Of a stretch of DNA of 12,468 bases, positions 5,986 to 12,468 are shown in pieces. Source of the DNA: Omnitrophica WOR_2 bacterium RBG_13_41_10 (GTDB taxonomy: Bacteria; Omnitrophota; Gorgyraeia; Gygaellales; Profunditerraquicolaceae); contig MHGH01000018.1 in NCBI GenBank assembly GCA_001805465.1, positions 1,307 to 13,774 on the forward strand, in the 5' to 3' direction. Numbering within the stretch: position 1 is the first letter of the stretch; every line of letters begins with the position of its first letter. The position numbers were made by a program, and so were the translations under genes. The notes under the pieces are model-generated. The model saw only the letters and a list, made by a program, of their open reading frames with translations. It was not told the origin of the DNA and did no database searches.

Positions 5986-6252
5986 TTATGTGAAGTCCGG
6001 AGGAACAAAATCCTCTTGCGCCGATAACTCCCGGTACAACTCCTCTAACGTCTTGTTTAAAGCTATGGAGTTTTCTTCTACCTTATTTAACACCTTAAGC
6101 AGATGAAAAATCCTTTTTTTTAGTTCCTCCGGAGAGATCGTATTCAATTCTTCCTTCCTTAATAAATTTTCGGTAGAGGCAACCCCCACGGCTATTGTGC
6201 CTACCTTATTAAATAAAGAATGAAAAAGGGTTTTTATTTTATCTTTGTCCAT
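5986..6252 (-). CDS. Small helical protein with a possible H-box (phosphotransfer candidate)
   Basis: The 88-residue product is predicted to be two long helices with a break near LNTISPEE (about 36-43). The first helix carries FHSLFNKVGTIAVG, which resembles the H-box of histidine-kinase dimerisation domains (H-x-L-x-N-x-L/V-x-x-I), with His11 in the phosphoacceptor position. No kinase ATP-binding domain follows. A stand-alone two-helix unit of this kind could dimerise and act as a phosphotransfer protein for the response regulator encoded 17 bases downstream. This is inference from pattern and context; a simple coiled-coil protein is the main alternative. It starts 4 bases after the PilZ gene and belongs to the same operon. 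Confidence 0.55.
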   Translation of the reverse strand: MDKDKIKTLFHSLFNKVGTIAVGVASTENLLRKEELNTISPEELKKRIFHLLKVLNKVEENSIALNKTLEELYRELSAQEDFVPPDFT

Positions 6253-6256
6253 GGTT

Positions 6257-6712
6257 TCACCGGCCTAGGCCTTTAAGGCTTTTTTGCTTAAAGGCTAAGT
6301 CAATCATGGTATGCAAAATTGTTTCTTGGGTTTTTTCGTCTATATTTTCAAAAGATATGCCTGCTTCATGCATGGGTTTGGATGTATCCGTTTTCTTTAC
6401 CCATATAATCTTACCTAGAATTTTAAGCGGGGAAGGCACTTCCCCTGGTAATACTATATCTAAATGAATTTTCTTATTTTCGGTGAGAAGATTATCTTTA
6501 GCTTCGTCATTTTTGAGTAATAATTCAATCACCAGGCCTCCGCCAACGCTTATATTTTTAATTAAAGCGGTGTTTACGGAAACTAATTCAAAGTGACTGC
6601 TAAAAGGCTCGAGTCTAAATTTTACCCGAAGCGGGGGATCCAGGCTAAGCCGGATGAATTTACGCCTATCGTGCGGGGGACCAAAATTTAATAGGTTCTT
6701 TTGCGGATTCAT
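6257..6712 (-). CDS. PilZ-domain protein (probable c-di-GMP receptor)
   Basis: The 151-residue protein has both parts of the PilZ c-di-GMP binding signature. RRKFIR (16-21) supplies the RxxxR arm, and NISVGG (53-58) supplies the (D/N)xSxxG motif. They are followed by beta-strand-like segments including LKILGKIIWVKK and HEAGISFENI typical of the PilZ barrel. No further domain is present. PilZ proteins of this type bind cyclic di-GMP and change the activity of partners, often pilus motors or motility systems. Its place directly after the PilMN, PilO and PilP-like genes suggests it tunes the machine encoded in this operon. Ligand binding is inferred from the motif residues, which are intact. Confidence 0.85.
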   Translation of the reverse strand: MNPQKNLLNFGPPHDRRKFIRLSLDPPLRVKFRLEPFSSHFELVSVNTALIKNISVGGGLVIELLLKNDEAKDNLLTENKKIHLDIVLPGEVPSPLKILGKIIWVKKTDTSKPMHEAGISFENIDEKTQETILHTMIDLAFKQKSLKGLGR

Positions 6713-6734
6713 TTAATATATAATTGTTTAGCGG

Positions 6735-7163
6735 TTATTCTGTCTTAAGGCGATACTCCCTTTCTTGGTCTTTTAAGATAACCTCATCCTGGGTAATTTT
6801 TATCACCCGTTTCCCGGCAATAGCCTCGTCTTCCCCAACCATCTGGTCGTTAATAAGCGCTAAAGGCCTTTTGCCATCGTAAAAGATACCCGATAAAACT
6901 AAATTTCCCGCTCTAAATTTATATTTAGCTATATCTGCGTGATTCTTGCTGAAAGGGTTTTTCCCCTTAAGCTTATCTAAGGTAAGGGTAAAATCCCTAT
7001 CTACATCTTCTTGCTGGCTAGCCCTAAAGGCCTGGCTGGTTTCTGGGCTTATCTGTTTTAAGGTTTTGGCCTTTTTGCTTTTATCCCTTGTGCAGCCTAA
7101 AAATAATAAGAGTGCTGCACATAAAATAATATTCATTAAAAAGTGAGAATTTCTTTTTAACAT
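6735..7163 (-). CDS. PilP-like lipoprotein
   Basis: The 142-residue product has a lipoprotein signal peptide: basic start MLKRN, a hydrophobic core, and lipobox LFLGC with Cys24 as the lipidation site. A charged linker follows, then a small domain beginning at KNPF (about 69-72) with LVLSGIFYDGKRPLALINDQMV and a GKRVIKI segment. That pattern (NPF, L-x-SGI, ALIND, G-x-x-V) is characteristic of PilP / GspC-HR-like domains that bridge the inner-membrane PilMNO platform to the outer-membrane secretin. It starts 7 bases after the PilO-like stop codon, in the usual M-N-O-P order, which supports the call. The sequence match itself is modest. Confidence 0.72.
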   Translation of the reverse strand: MLKRNSHFLMNIILCAALLLFLGCTRDKSKKAKTLKQISPETSQAFRASQQEDVDRDFTLTLDKLKGKNPFSKNHADIAKYKFRAGNLVLSGIFYDGKRPLALINDQMVGEDEAIAGKRVIKITQDEVILKDQEREYRLKTE

Positions 7164-7170
7164 TTAGCCT

Positions 7171-7761
7171 TTATTTTAAGAAAACTTCTGCTTTTAATTC
7201 CATTACAAGCTCGCAAGTCCTCTTTTGTGTTTCTATGGCTTCTATTTTTATATCTCTGGTATCTATTAAGCGCGGATAATGTTCCAATTTATTAATGAAT
7301 AAAACAATATCTGTATAATAGCCACTAGCTGAAATAACAAAGGGAACTTTTTTATAGATACCGAAAGGCAAGGCTGGTTTTTTATCCAGAGAAACCAAAC
7401 GATTATCGGTGATACTTACCAGGCCCTTAATGTCATCAAAAAACTTTGTTGTTTCTTCCGCCAGAATAAAATTCTGCTCTAGATGATGCAACCTATCCTT
7501 CATTATTTCTATTTTGTCTGTAAGTAGTTTGGGCTCTTTTAAAATTAGGTGCTGGTAATTAGCAAGTTTCTTTTGGGATAATAAATTGAACTCTAAGGCT
7601 TTGACTTTTACTAGCTGCATGGATAATAAAGATTGATAAAGGAGCAGGCTCAATCCTGTCAGTAAGATAACGGCTAATATGATCTTTTGCCGTGAGATTA
7701 TCTTCATGGAACGGATATTAAAAATACTTAAGATTATGTCTAAAATCTCTTTAATTGACAT
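7171..7761 (-). CDS. PilO-like pilus/secretion platform protein
   Basis: The 196-residue protein has a short cytoplasmic N-terminus and one membrane helix (about 27-44). A coiled-coil region (about 50-105) and a periplasmic alpha/beta domain follow, with FGIYKKVPFVISASGYYTDI and FINKLEHYPRLIDTRDIKI. This is the PilO/GspM layout, where the ferredoxin-like domain dimerises with PilN. The start overlaps the end of the PilMN gene by 22 bases. An in-frame ATG at residue 19 (base 7707) would avoid the overlap, but neither has a clear ribosome binding site, so coupled translation is likely. The order PilMN, PilO, PilP matches type IV pilus operons. Confidence 0.8.
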   Translation of the reverse strand: MSIKEILDIILSIFNIRSMKIISRQKIILAVILLTGLSLLLYQSLLSMQLVKVKALEFNLLSQKKLANYQHLILKEPKLLTDKIEIMKDRLHHLEQNFILAEETTKFFDDIKGLVSITDNRLVSLDKKPALPFGIYKKVPFVISASGYYTDIVLFINKLEHYPRLIDTRDIKIEAIETQKRTCELVMELKAEVFLK

Positions 7762-9269
7762 TTTATAGTAAATTCCAAGGTTTCTTGTTGTGCTTGGTCT
7801 CCAGAAAATACAGGCTCAACTTTATTAAAATACCCTTTTTTATTTAAACTCTCAGCGTAATCCAAGATATGGGTTTTATTCAAGGCGCTGCCTGTAAGAG
7901 TAAAACTTTCATCCTCAGCCTGCGCATAAATCTCTTTCAGCCATAATCCATCTGGCACCATAAGCATTACATTAGCTAACATATTGGAGGAAAACATTGC
8001 CTTGTTTTTCTCGGCTTCTGTAATCAATTGCGTGCCTTGGTTTATCCTTTGGTCTAGGTCAATATTTTTTGAGTGCTGGCGTATAATTCTTCCTAAGGAA
8101 AGGTTATTTTCTTGTAGTTGCCGGCTAAGCCGCGAGATTTTATATTGCATCCAACTGCTATTTAACCAAAATATACTTGCTACCACCACAAAAATAGCTA
8201 AGAGCGCAGTAAGGGACGAGGCATACAAAGCAAGTTCCCTGTCTATTGATAGCCTGCGTTGTTTTGCCAGCGGGACCAAGTTTAAGCTTAAAGGATAATC
8301 CGCAGGGTCTTCTGTACGCAAACTGGCTCCGATAAGCGCAGCAAATCCCAGATTAATCTCTTCTTTTGTTTCAGCGGAAAGATTGCTCTCATCTATTTTC
8401 AGCCTGCCTAAAGGATTGGCTTTTTCTACCACAAACCCTGGTAAGCGCGCAGTTAATTCTTTATCTATATCTTTTAAAGAAATATCATTTACACTTACGA
8501 CAATACTATGTATATCCTCCTGGCCGTGGATCGCCCGGCCGTAATAATTTAATACCAGCTTCGCGGAAAACACCAAGCGCTCCAAAAACTCTTCTTTTGT
8601 AGCAACAAACTCTTTAATATCTATTTCTACCGTATGTAAAAAACGCGGCCGGTTGCCTTTGAGTATGCACAGTTGAATATCCTTAGGGTTTATCACCACC
8701 AGCATGAGCGGCTCAGCTGATGCGGGTTTTATATTTACTCCGTATAAGGCCCGGATAGTTGCTAGAAGCGATGCATCTATGCCTATAAGATCAAGATTTG
8801 CCTCTTGCGCAATCTGTATAAAACCGTCAATTATATTTTTTAAAACTGCGGCAAAGATAACATTTACTTTCTTAATCCCCTCTTCATTAATCTCTTCCAA
8901 TAAGCAAAAATCAATTACCTTTTCCTTATTTTTAAAATCAACATACTGGTTGGCTTCTGCCTCAAGCATGGATTTCATTTCGATTTCCGACATAAAAGGG
9001 ATGCGCACTAATCTTACTAAAGTCAAAGAGGGGTTTATTACTCCTACCATCTTTTTAGCCAGAATATTTCTTGCCTCCAGATAATCTTTTATGACTTTAG
9101 CAATAGATTTAGCATCGGAAATGATCCCGTTCTTAAAAAATTCCGCAGAAACAGCCAGTATTTCAGCCCTGACCAAGCTGATGCCCTGCCCAGCCTTTTT
9201 CAACTCTAAGAGCCTAACCCCTTCGGGCGCTATTTCTAAACCTAAAATTGATTCATTTACCTGCAACAT
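7740..9269 (-). CDS. PilM-PilN fusion (GspL-like) platform protein
   Basis: The 509-residue protein begins with an actin-like PilM domain (about 1-325): LGLEIAPEGVRLLELKK at the start, NPSLTLVRLVRIPFM and LDLIGIDASLLATIRAL further in. A short LSLNLVPLAKQRR segment (327-339) then corresponds to the NLxP motif at the PilN N-terminus. It is followed by a membrane helix (about 349-369), a coiled-coil stretch (about 375-425) and a PilN-type periplasmic domain (about 430-509) with SFTLTGSALNKTHILDYAESL. In most type IV pilus systems PilM and PilN are separate, with PilM gripping the PilN N-terminus; here they are joined, as in GspL. It should form the cytoplasm-to-periplasm link of the assembly platform. 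An AGGA site precedes the ATG. Confidence 0.87.
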   Translation of the reverse strand: MLQVNESILGLEIAPEGVRLLELKKAGQGISLVRAEILAVSAEFFKNGIISDAKSIAKVIKDYLEARNILAKKMVGVINPSLTLVRLVRIPFMSEIEMKSMLEAEANQYVDFKNKEKVIDFCLLEEINEEGIKKVNVIFAAVLKNIIDGFIQIAQEANLDLIGIDASLLATIRALYGVNIKPASAEPLMLVVINPKDIQLCILKGNRPRFLHTVEIDIKEFVATKEEFLERLVFSAKLVLNYYGRAIHGQEDIHSIVVSVNDISLKDIDKELTARLPGFVVEKANPLGRLKIDESNLSAETKEEINLGFAALIGASLRTEDPADYPLSLNLVPLAKQRRLSIDRELALYASSLTALLAIFVVVASIFWLNSSWMQYKISRLSRQLQENNLSLGRIIRQHSKNIDLDQRINQGTQLITEAEKNKAMFSSNMLANVMLMVPDGLWLKEIYAQAEDESFTLTGSALNKTHILDYAESLNKKGYFNKVEPVFSGDQAQQETLEFTIKCQLKRF

Positions 9270-9271
9270 AT

Positions 9272-9682
9272 TTATCCTGTCTCTTGATATTTAACTATTC
9301 TTATAGTGTACGGGCTGCTTGCGCCTTTAATACTTACCTTGGCTTTTACGGTTGCCTGAAATTTATTATTCTCTACTTGTGCACTAGATACAATCACGCG
9401 TGTTTCACCGGATTCAGGATAGGTCAGAGTATAAGATGAGTTTGAGCCGACAGGAAATGGGCTTTGCCATTGGTTAGCTATCCAGTTTTTATTTAGCCTT
9501 AACTGATAGACTGCCTGCTCTATCCCTGCCTCGGCAATATAAAGGGCTTTTAATTTCCCTAAGTGATTGGAGGTAATCATTAAGTCCGAAGTGATCAGCC
9601 ACAAAAAAGCCACCGCTAATATAGAAATAAAAACCAAGATGAACATCGCTAAAATCAAGGCTATGCCTTTTTTATTTTCCAT
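9272..9682 (-). CDS. GspK/PilX-like minor pseudopilin
   Basis: The 136-residue protein has a short prepilin leader MENKKG, cleaved before IALILAMFILVF, and a hydrophobic N-terminal helix. Position 5 of the mature protein is Leu rather than Glu, as expected for GspK and often PilX proteins, which sit at the tip. The segment LKALYIAEAGIEQAVYQLR (about 44-62) matches the conserved AEAGxE region that follows the helix in PilX-like proteins. The rest is short for GspK, which is usually above 300 residues. Its ATG overlaps the stop of the preceding pseudopilin-propeller gene (TAATG). Confidence 0.8.
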   Translation of the reverse strand: MENKKGIALILAMFILVFISILAVAFLWLITSDLMITSNHLGKLKALYIAEAGIEQAVYQLRLNKNWIANQWQSPFPVGSNSSYTLTYPESGETRVIVSSAQVENNKFQATVKAKVSIKGASSPYTIRIVKYQETG

Positions 9683-11025
9683 TAATCAGCGTTGGTTGAA
9701 ATTGCTACCGGCCCGTCAATATCATCTATGTTGAACTCTTCATCTCCGTCTGCGTTCAATCTGACTATTCGGTCATTACCAAAATCTGCCACCCAGCAAC
9801 TATTATTAGTAGGATTAACCGAAACAGAATAAGGGCTGGAAAACACACCAGCTGCACTACTCCATAAGACCGACCCTGAACTGGATAGTTTTACGACGCG
9901 ATTATTCCCCGTGTCGGCAACCCAGCATTCACCGGTGGTAGTATTTACAGAAACCGAGCGCGGAGAACTAAAAATATTGGATGTAGTAAATATAATAGTT
10001 CCGTTTGCTTGCAATTTCCTTATGTTATTTCTATTGGTATTGGCTACCCAGCATTCACCGGTTGAGGAGTTGACAGAGACGGATCTTGGCCGGCTATAGC
10101 CGCTGGTGGAAGTAGTAAAGATAACCACTCCATCGGAACGGAGTTTCCTTATATTATTGCTACTGGTATTGGCTACCCAGCATTCACCGGTTGAGGAGTT
10201 GACAGAAGTAGCATTTGGCCGGCTATAGCCGCTGGTTGAACTAGTAAATATGACTGCTCCGTTTGAATCAACCTTTTTTATCCTATTATTATTTGTATCT
10301 GCTATCCAACAACTTCCGTCGCTAGGATTAACGGCTAAGCAATCACCACTATTAATGCCTACATTGAAACCGGTTACTTCTATATCCTCGGTGATATTCC
10401 TTAGTACGTTGTTGGTAACCCTACCATCTATCACCCATAATGATGCGGATATTTTGATATCCGGACGAAAAACAACCATATTTTCTAAGCTTATCCGGTC
10501 TGGAATATTATTTAAAGGGTCTGCCAACTCCATCTCTATATCAATAGTCCTTACTTGGTTTGCTTTCTGAGCAGGGCTGCGGTCATCTCTTAAGAAATTA
10601 AAATTGAGGCTGGTGACTGCAGGGGCTAACATTGTATTAATATCAGAACCACTTTGGTTAGAACGCATCACTAAATCATTATCTTTGATGTCAGTGGTCG
10701 GGGCTATATAATAGGGGGAGCCCACAACAACATTATGATAAAAAATAATAGTATAAGTATCCTCGGGGTCGCGTATCTTTATATAATTACCGCTTGGACC
10801 CGGAATACCGGTAATCCTTTTTGCCTGCCTAATATAGCGTGTCATCATCTCTAAGGCGGTGCGGCCATTTTGCAGAATCTCCTGCTTCCCAGAACCCGCC
10901 TGCCAGCTAGAAGCTACGGAACGGATAAAAGGAACAATCGCTGCCATCACCAGCGCAGAAATCATTACTACCAGCAGCGTCTCAACTAAGGTTAGTCCCT
11001 TTTTCTTTATTGCACCCTTAAGCAT
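9682..11025 (-). CDS. GspJ/PilW-like pseudopilin fused to a C-terminal beta-propeller
   Basis: Residues 1-35 are a type IV prepilin signal: KKKG followed by LTLVETLLVV, cleavage after Gly10, with the required Glu at mature position 5. Residues about 40-200 resemble GspJ/PilW minor pseudopilins (QNGRTALEMMTRYIRQAKR and a beta-rich part). Residues about 229-430 are five repeats of 42-43 residues, each with a Cys-Trp pair (239, 282, 325, 368, 410) in the pattern GECWVAxTxxNxIxKL. This is an NHL-like beta-propeller blade. The last residues GPVAISTNAD begin another blade and then stop. Repeats 2 and 3 are almost identical, implying recent duplication. GspJ-type pseudopilins normally have about 200 residues, so the propeller is an addition. 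A propeller on a tip pseudopilin could bind substrate or surface; that role is inferred. It starts directly after the GspI-like stop. Confidence 0.87.
   Translation of the reverse strand: MLKGAIKKKGLTLVETLLVVMISALVMAAIVPFIRSVASSWQAGSGKQEILQNGRTALEMMTRYIRQAKRITGIPGPSGNYIKIRDPEDTYTIIFYHNVVVGSPYYIAPTTDIKDNDLVMRSNQSGSDINTMLAPAVTSLNFNFLRDDRSPAQKANQVRTIDIEMELADPLNNIPDRISLENMVVFRPDIKISASLWVIDGRVTNNVLRNITEDIEVTGFNVGINSGDCLAVNPSDGSCWIADTNNNRIKKVDSNGAVIFTSSTSGYSRPNATSVNSSTGECWVANTSSNNIRKLRSDGVVIFTTSTSGYSRPRSVSVNSSTGECWVANTNRNNIRKLQANGTIIFTTSNIFSSPRSVSVNTTTGECWVADTGNNRVVKLSSSGSVLWSSAAGVFSSPYSVSVNPTNNSCWVADFGNDRIVRLNADGDEEFNIDDIDGPVAISTNAD
9736..10341 (-). repeat. Tandem 126-129-bp coding repeats (propeller blades)
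   Basis: Five consecutive coding repeats with Cys-Trp codons spaced 129, 129, 129 and 126 bases apart. The clearest DNA identity is a 43-bp perfect match between 10035-10077 and 10164-10206, exactly one 129-bp period apart. The following GGCTATAGCCGCTGGT stretch is also repeated at the same distance. Outer repeats have diverged more. This is a protein repeat, not a CRISPR array. Confidence 0.9.
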
Positions 11026-11394
11026 CTATCGTTGGGCAACCTTGGTATCAAAGGTAATTTTATTATCAGCGTCCTCTATCTCCCAAACCGTAACGCTAAT
11101 AACTTTAATATTACTTCCCCCATCATCGCTGGCTGTCCAGCGGAAAGTATTATAAGGACTAGGCCAAATTGCCTCAGAAGTTTGATTAAAATCTTGGTTA
11201 AAATTTGCTATAGCCTCACTTTTGATTTCTTCGGTTTTTTCTTGGGCCAGAAATAAGGCCTTGGTTCTCTTTTCCAGATTAGTTTTTGTGCGTAAAGCCA
11301 ATGGCATCCAGTTAATAATAGCCAGTGTGCCTACGGACATCACCACAAGAGCAACTAAAATCTCTAAAAGGCTAAACCCCCCTCTTTTATTCAT
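11026..11394 (-). CDS. GspI/PilV-like minor pseudopilin
   Basis: The 122-residue protein has the prepilin leader MNKRGG, with cleavage expected after Gly6 before FSLLEILVAL. Glu at mature position 5 is present and is followed by a hydrophobic helix. The segment RTKTNLEKRTKALFLAQEKTEEIKS is typical of GspI/PilV, where AxxxAxxKxE follows the helix. A short C-terminal beta domain follows, containing WTASDDG and VISVTVWEIED. It is encoded 3 bases after the GspH-like gene and directly before the GspJ-like gene, the usual H-I-J-K order. It should be part of the pseudopilus tip complex. Confidence 0.85.
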   Translation of the reverse strand: MNKRGGFSLLEILVALVVMSVGTLAIINWMPLALRTKTNLEKRTKALFLAQEKTEEIKSEAIANFNQDFNQTSEAIWPSPYNTFRWTASDDGGSNIKVISVTVWEIEDADNKITFDTKVAQR

Positions 11395-11397
11395 CTT

Positions 11398-11844
11398 TTA
11401 CGGCTTCTGGATACGCACTGTGCCGGTAGGGCCGTTGACTGCAACAGTCCAACTTTCTCCGCTGGCGATAGTTAAATTTATCGTGCCAGTAGTTGTAGCC
11501 CCTAAAGATGAAAAATCATATCGAGGGCTACCAGAAGCTGTTATGCCGCCAGGTATGGTTTTTGTTTCTAGAATATCACTATTTGGCGCGATAATACGGT
11601 ATATATTTTGCGCAAAATCAAATTGTATACTATATGCCGATGTCCAGGCGTTGCTAGTTGCCAGTGCCCGCGTAGCTCTGATATCCGAAGCGATATTATA
11701 AGCTATGGTTTTTAAACTTTGTTTATTTAGTAAATCCCCTGCGCCAAAGCGGGGTAGGACTATTGCCACAAACACAGCAAGCAAGATAATGACTAAAAGA
11801 ATCTCTATTGTGGTATAAGAGCAATAGTTTTTTAATTTTGGCAT
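11398..11844 (-). CDS. GspH-like minor pseudopilin with unusual leader cleavage site
   Basis: The 148-residue protein starts MPKLKNYCSYTTIEILLVIILLA. The hydrophobic helix and a Glu in the position-5 context (YTTIE) are typical of type IV prepilins, but the residue before the cut is Ser9 (with Cys8 before it) instead of the near-invariant Gly. The body has the GspH pattern: LKTIAYNIASDIRATRALATSN after the helix, then beta-strand segments such as YSIQFDFAQNIYRIIAP and a late GTINLTIASGESWTVAVNG. It may be cut inefficiently, or not at all. It lies downstream of a terminator that follows the major pseudopilin and has no obvious ribosome binding site, so its expression is probably lower than that of the pseudopilin. 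Confidence 0.8.
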   Translation of the reverse strand: MPKLKNYCSYTTIEILLVIILLAVFVAIVLPRFGAGDLLNKQSLKTIAYNIASDIRATRALATSNAWTSAYSIQFDFAQNIYRIIAPNSDILETKTIPGGITASGSPRYDFSSLGATTTGTINLTIASGESWTVAVNGPTGTVRIQKP

Positions 11845-11859
11845 GAATAATGTTTTTAG

Positions 11860-11909
11860 ATAAAAACAAACAATAGGTAGAGATAGATAAGATGTCTCTA
11901 CCTATTGTT
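11860..11909 (-). terminator. Intrinsic terminator after the major pseudopilin gene
   Basis: AACAATAGGTAGAGA (11869-11883) and its exact complement TCTCTACCTATTGTT (11895-11909) form a perfect 15-bp stem with an 11-base loop. On the minus strand the stem is followed by TGTTTTTA, a U-rich tail. It lies between the major pseudopilin and the remaining minor-pseudopilin genes. It should therefore lower downstream expression rather than end the operon, unless a hidden promoter follows. Confidence 0.82.
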
Positions 11910-11917
11910 CCTAATTA

Positions 11918-12271
11918 CTAATCAGCAGTCCAAGCGACATGATTTGTCCTATCTACCCTATAGTTTGCATCTAGCGTATAGTTAGTAGTGTGTGCGGGTG
12001 AATCCGTAGACAAAACAGGACAAGTAACTGCTGTGCCCTCCGGGAAATAGTCCGTATCAGTAAAAAGCACAGACAGTGGGCTTGGCCAAACTCCCTTATT
12101 TAAATGATATAATTCTATCTGGGAATTAATCGCTGCCATATTAGCCTGACAAGCCTGATTTCTAGCTTTAGATGCACTATACAGAACGCGAGGTAGCACA
12201 ATCGCAGCCAATATAGCTACTATAATAACAACCAACAATACTTCTACCAAAGTAAAACCTTTTTTATGCAT
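11918..12271 (-). CDS. Major pseudopilin / type IV pilin-like protein (GspG-like)
   Basis: The 117-residue protein has a classical prepilin signal: MHKKG, cleaved before FTLVEVLLVVIIVAILAAI, with Glu at mature position 5. A GspG/pilin-like helix continues (ARNQACQANMAAINSQIELYHLNKG) and is followed by WPSPLSVLF, as in major pseudopilins and small pilins. Two Cys residues (41 and 84) could form a disulfide. Its ribosome binding site AGGAGGTGA is the strongest in the window, and an intrinsic terminator follows. Both fit a highly produced fibre subunit compared with the tip proteins downstream. It lies 35 bases after the GspF-like gene. Confidence 0.87.
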   Translation of the reverse strand: MHKKGFTLVEVLLVVIIVAILAAIVLPRVLYSASKARNQACQANMAAINSQIELYHLNKGVWPSPLSVLFTDTDYFPEGTAVTCPVLSTDSPAHTTNYTLDANYRVDRTNHVAWTAD

Positions 12272-12306
12272 TATCTTTCACCTCCTCCCTAAAAATAGAT
12301 TTAAAA

Positions 12307-12468
12307 TTACTTTCCGCCTAAATTCCTAAAAATGTCAAACATGGGTAGATAAATTGCCAAGGCAATATAGCCTACTAAAATAGCCATGGCAAAGGTCAAA
12401 GCAGGCTCAAGCCTGACCATCATTCTTTTTATCGCATGGTCAATATCCTCATCCAGAAAATCCGCGGT
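12307..12468 (-). CDS. GspF/PilC-like inner-membrane platform protein, C-terminal end only
   Basis: The minus strand enters from the window edge in frame and encodes 53 residues before TAA at 12307-12309. They read ADFLDEDIDHAIKRMMVRLEPAL, then a membrane helix (FAMAILVGYIALAIYLPMF) and the ending DIFRNLGGK. This is the characteristic end of GspF/PilC proteins: the LEPxL phrase, the last membrane helix and a short tail after LPMF. The protein is the polytopic core of the assembly platform that the ATPase drives. Most of the gene lies outside the window. Confidence 0.87.
   Translation of the reverse strand, partial: TADFLDEDIDHAIKRMMVRLEPALTFAMAILVGYIALAIYLPMFDIFRNLGGK

Noticed and set aside
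8704..9084. 126-residue plus-strand open frame
   Set aside because: It is antisense to the PilM domain of the PilMN gene and has no recognisable features or ribosome binding site.
9736..10341. Regularly spaced repeats that could suggest a CRISPR array
   Set aside because: The period is a multiple of three, the frame is open throughout and the translation is a protein repeat; there are no unique spacers.
11222..11701. 159-residue plus-strand open frame
   Set aside because: It lies wholly antisense to the GspH- and GspI-like genes, which have clear prepilin signals and domain matches; a shadow frame.

Overview
The window reads like a moderately AT-rich Gram-negative-type bacterium. The combination of a PilM-PilN fusion, PilO- and PilP-like proteins, a set of minor pseudopilins, short TPR proteins and WVAxTxxN beta-propeller repeats suggests an uncultured lineage such as Omnitrophota. 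That placement is an inference from gene style; no rRNA or marker gene is present.

Right two thirds (about 4205-12468, all on the minus strand, read right to left): one long, tightly packed operon for a type IV pilus / type II secretion-like machine. It begins in the 3' end of a GspF/PilC inner-membrane gene (cut by the window edge). It continues with a major pseudopilin and its hairpin terminator, a GspH-like pseudopilin with an odd cleavage site, a GspI/PilV-like pseudopilin, a GspJ/PilW-like pseudopilin fused to a beta-propeller, a GspK/PilX-like pseudopilin, a PilM-PilN fusion, a PilO-like protein and a PilP-like lipoprotein. After these come a PilZ protein, an 88-residue helical protein with a possible H-box, a response regulator with three receiver-type domains and no output domain, and a VanZ-family membrane protein. 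The order suggests that the assembly platform is followed by its own signalling module.

Left third (1-4200): an accessory-looking region. Two 5'-truncated copies of the 3' part of a ComM/YifB AAA ATPase gene lie in the same direction (about 450-1352 and 3741-4199). They share a perfect 80-bp direct repeat inside otherwise diverged sequence. Between them, all on the minus strand, are a membrane TPR protein, a HEPN protein, a winged-helix/MNT nucleotidyltransferase, and a small XRE-type HTH protein whose start runs into the second comM fragment. The nucleotidyltransferase gene has a near-consensus sigma-70 promoter followed by two identical 19-bp inverted repeats exactly 21 bp apart, which looks like an autoregulatory operator pair. 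A 63-bp nested palindrome lies just upstream of that promoter. The layout suggests a toxin-antitoxin-like cargo that entered, or was shuffled, at a comM locus.

Far left (1-449): two very small minus-strand genes with good ribosome binding sites. The second ends at an A7 run that is both a slippery heptamer and an ATGA overlap with another reading frame leaving the window. No tRNA, rRNA, CRISPR array or transposase was found.
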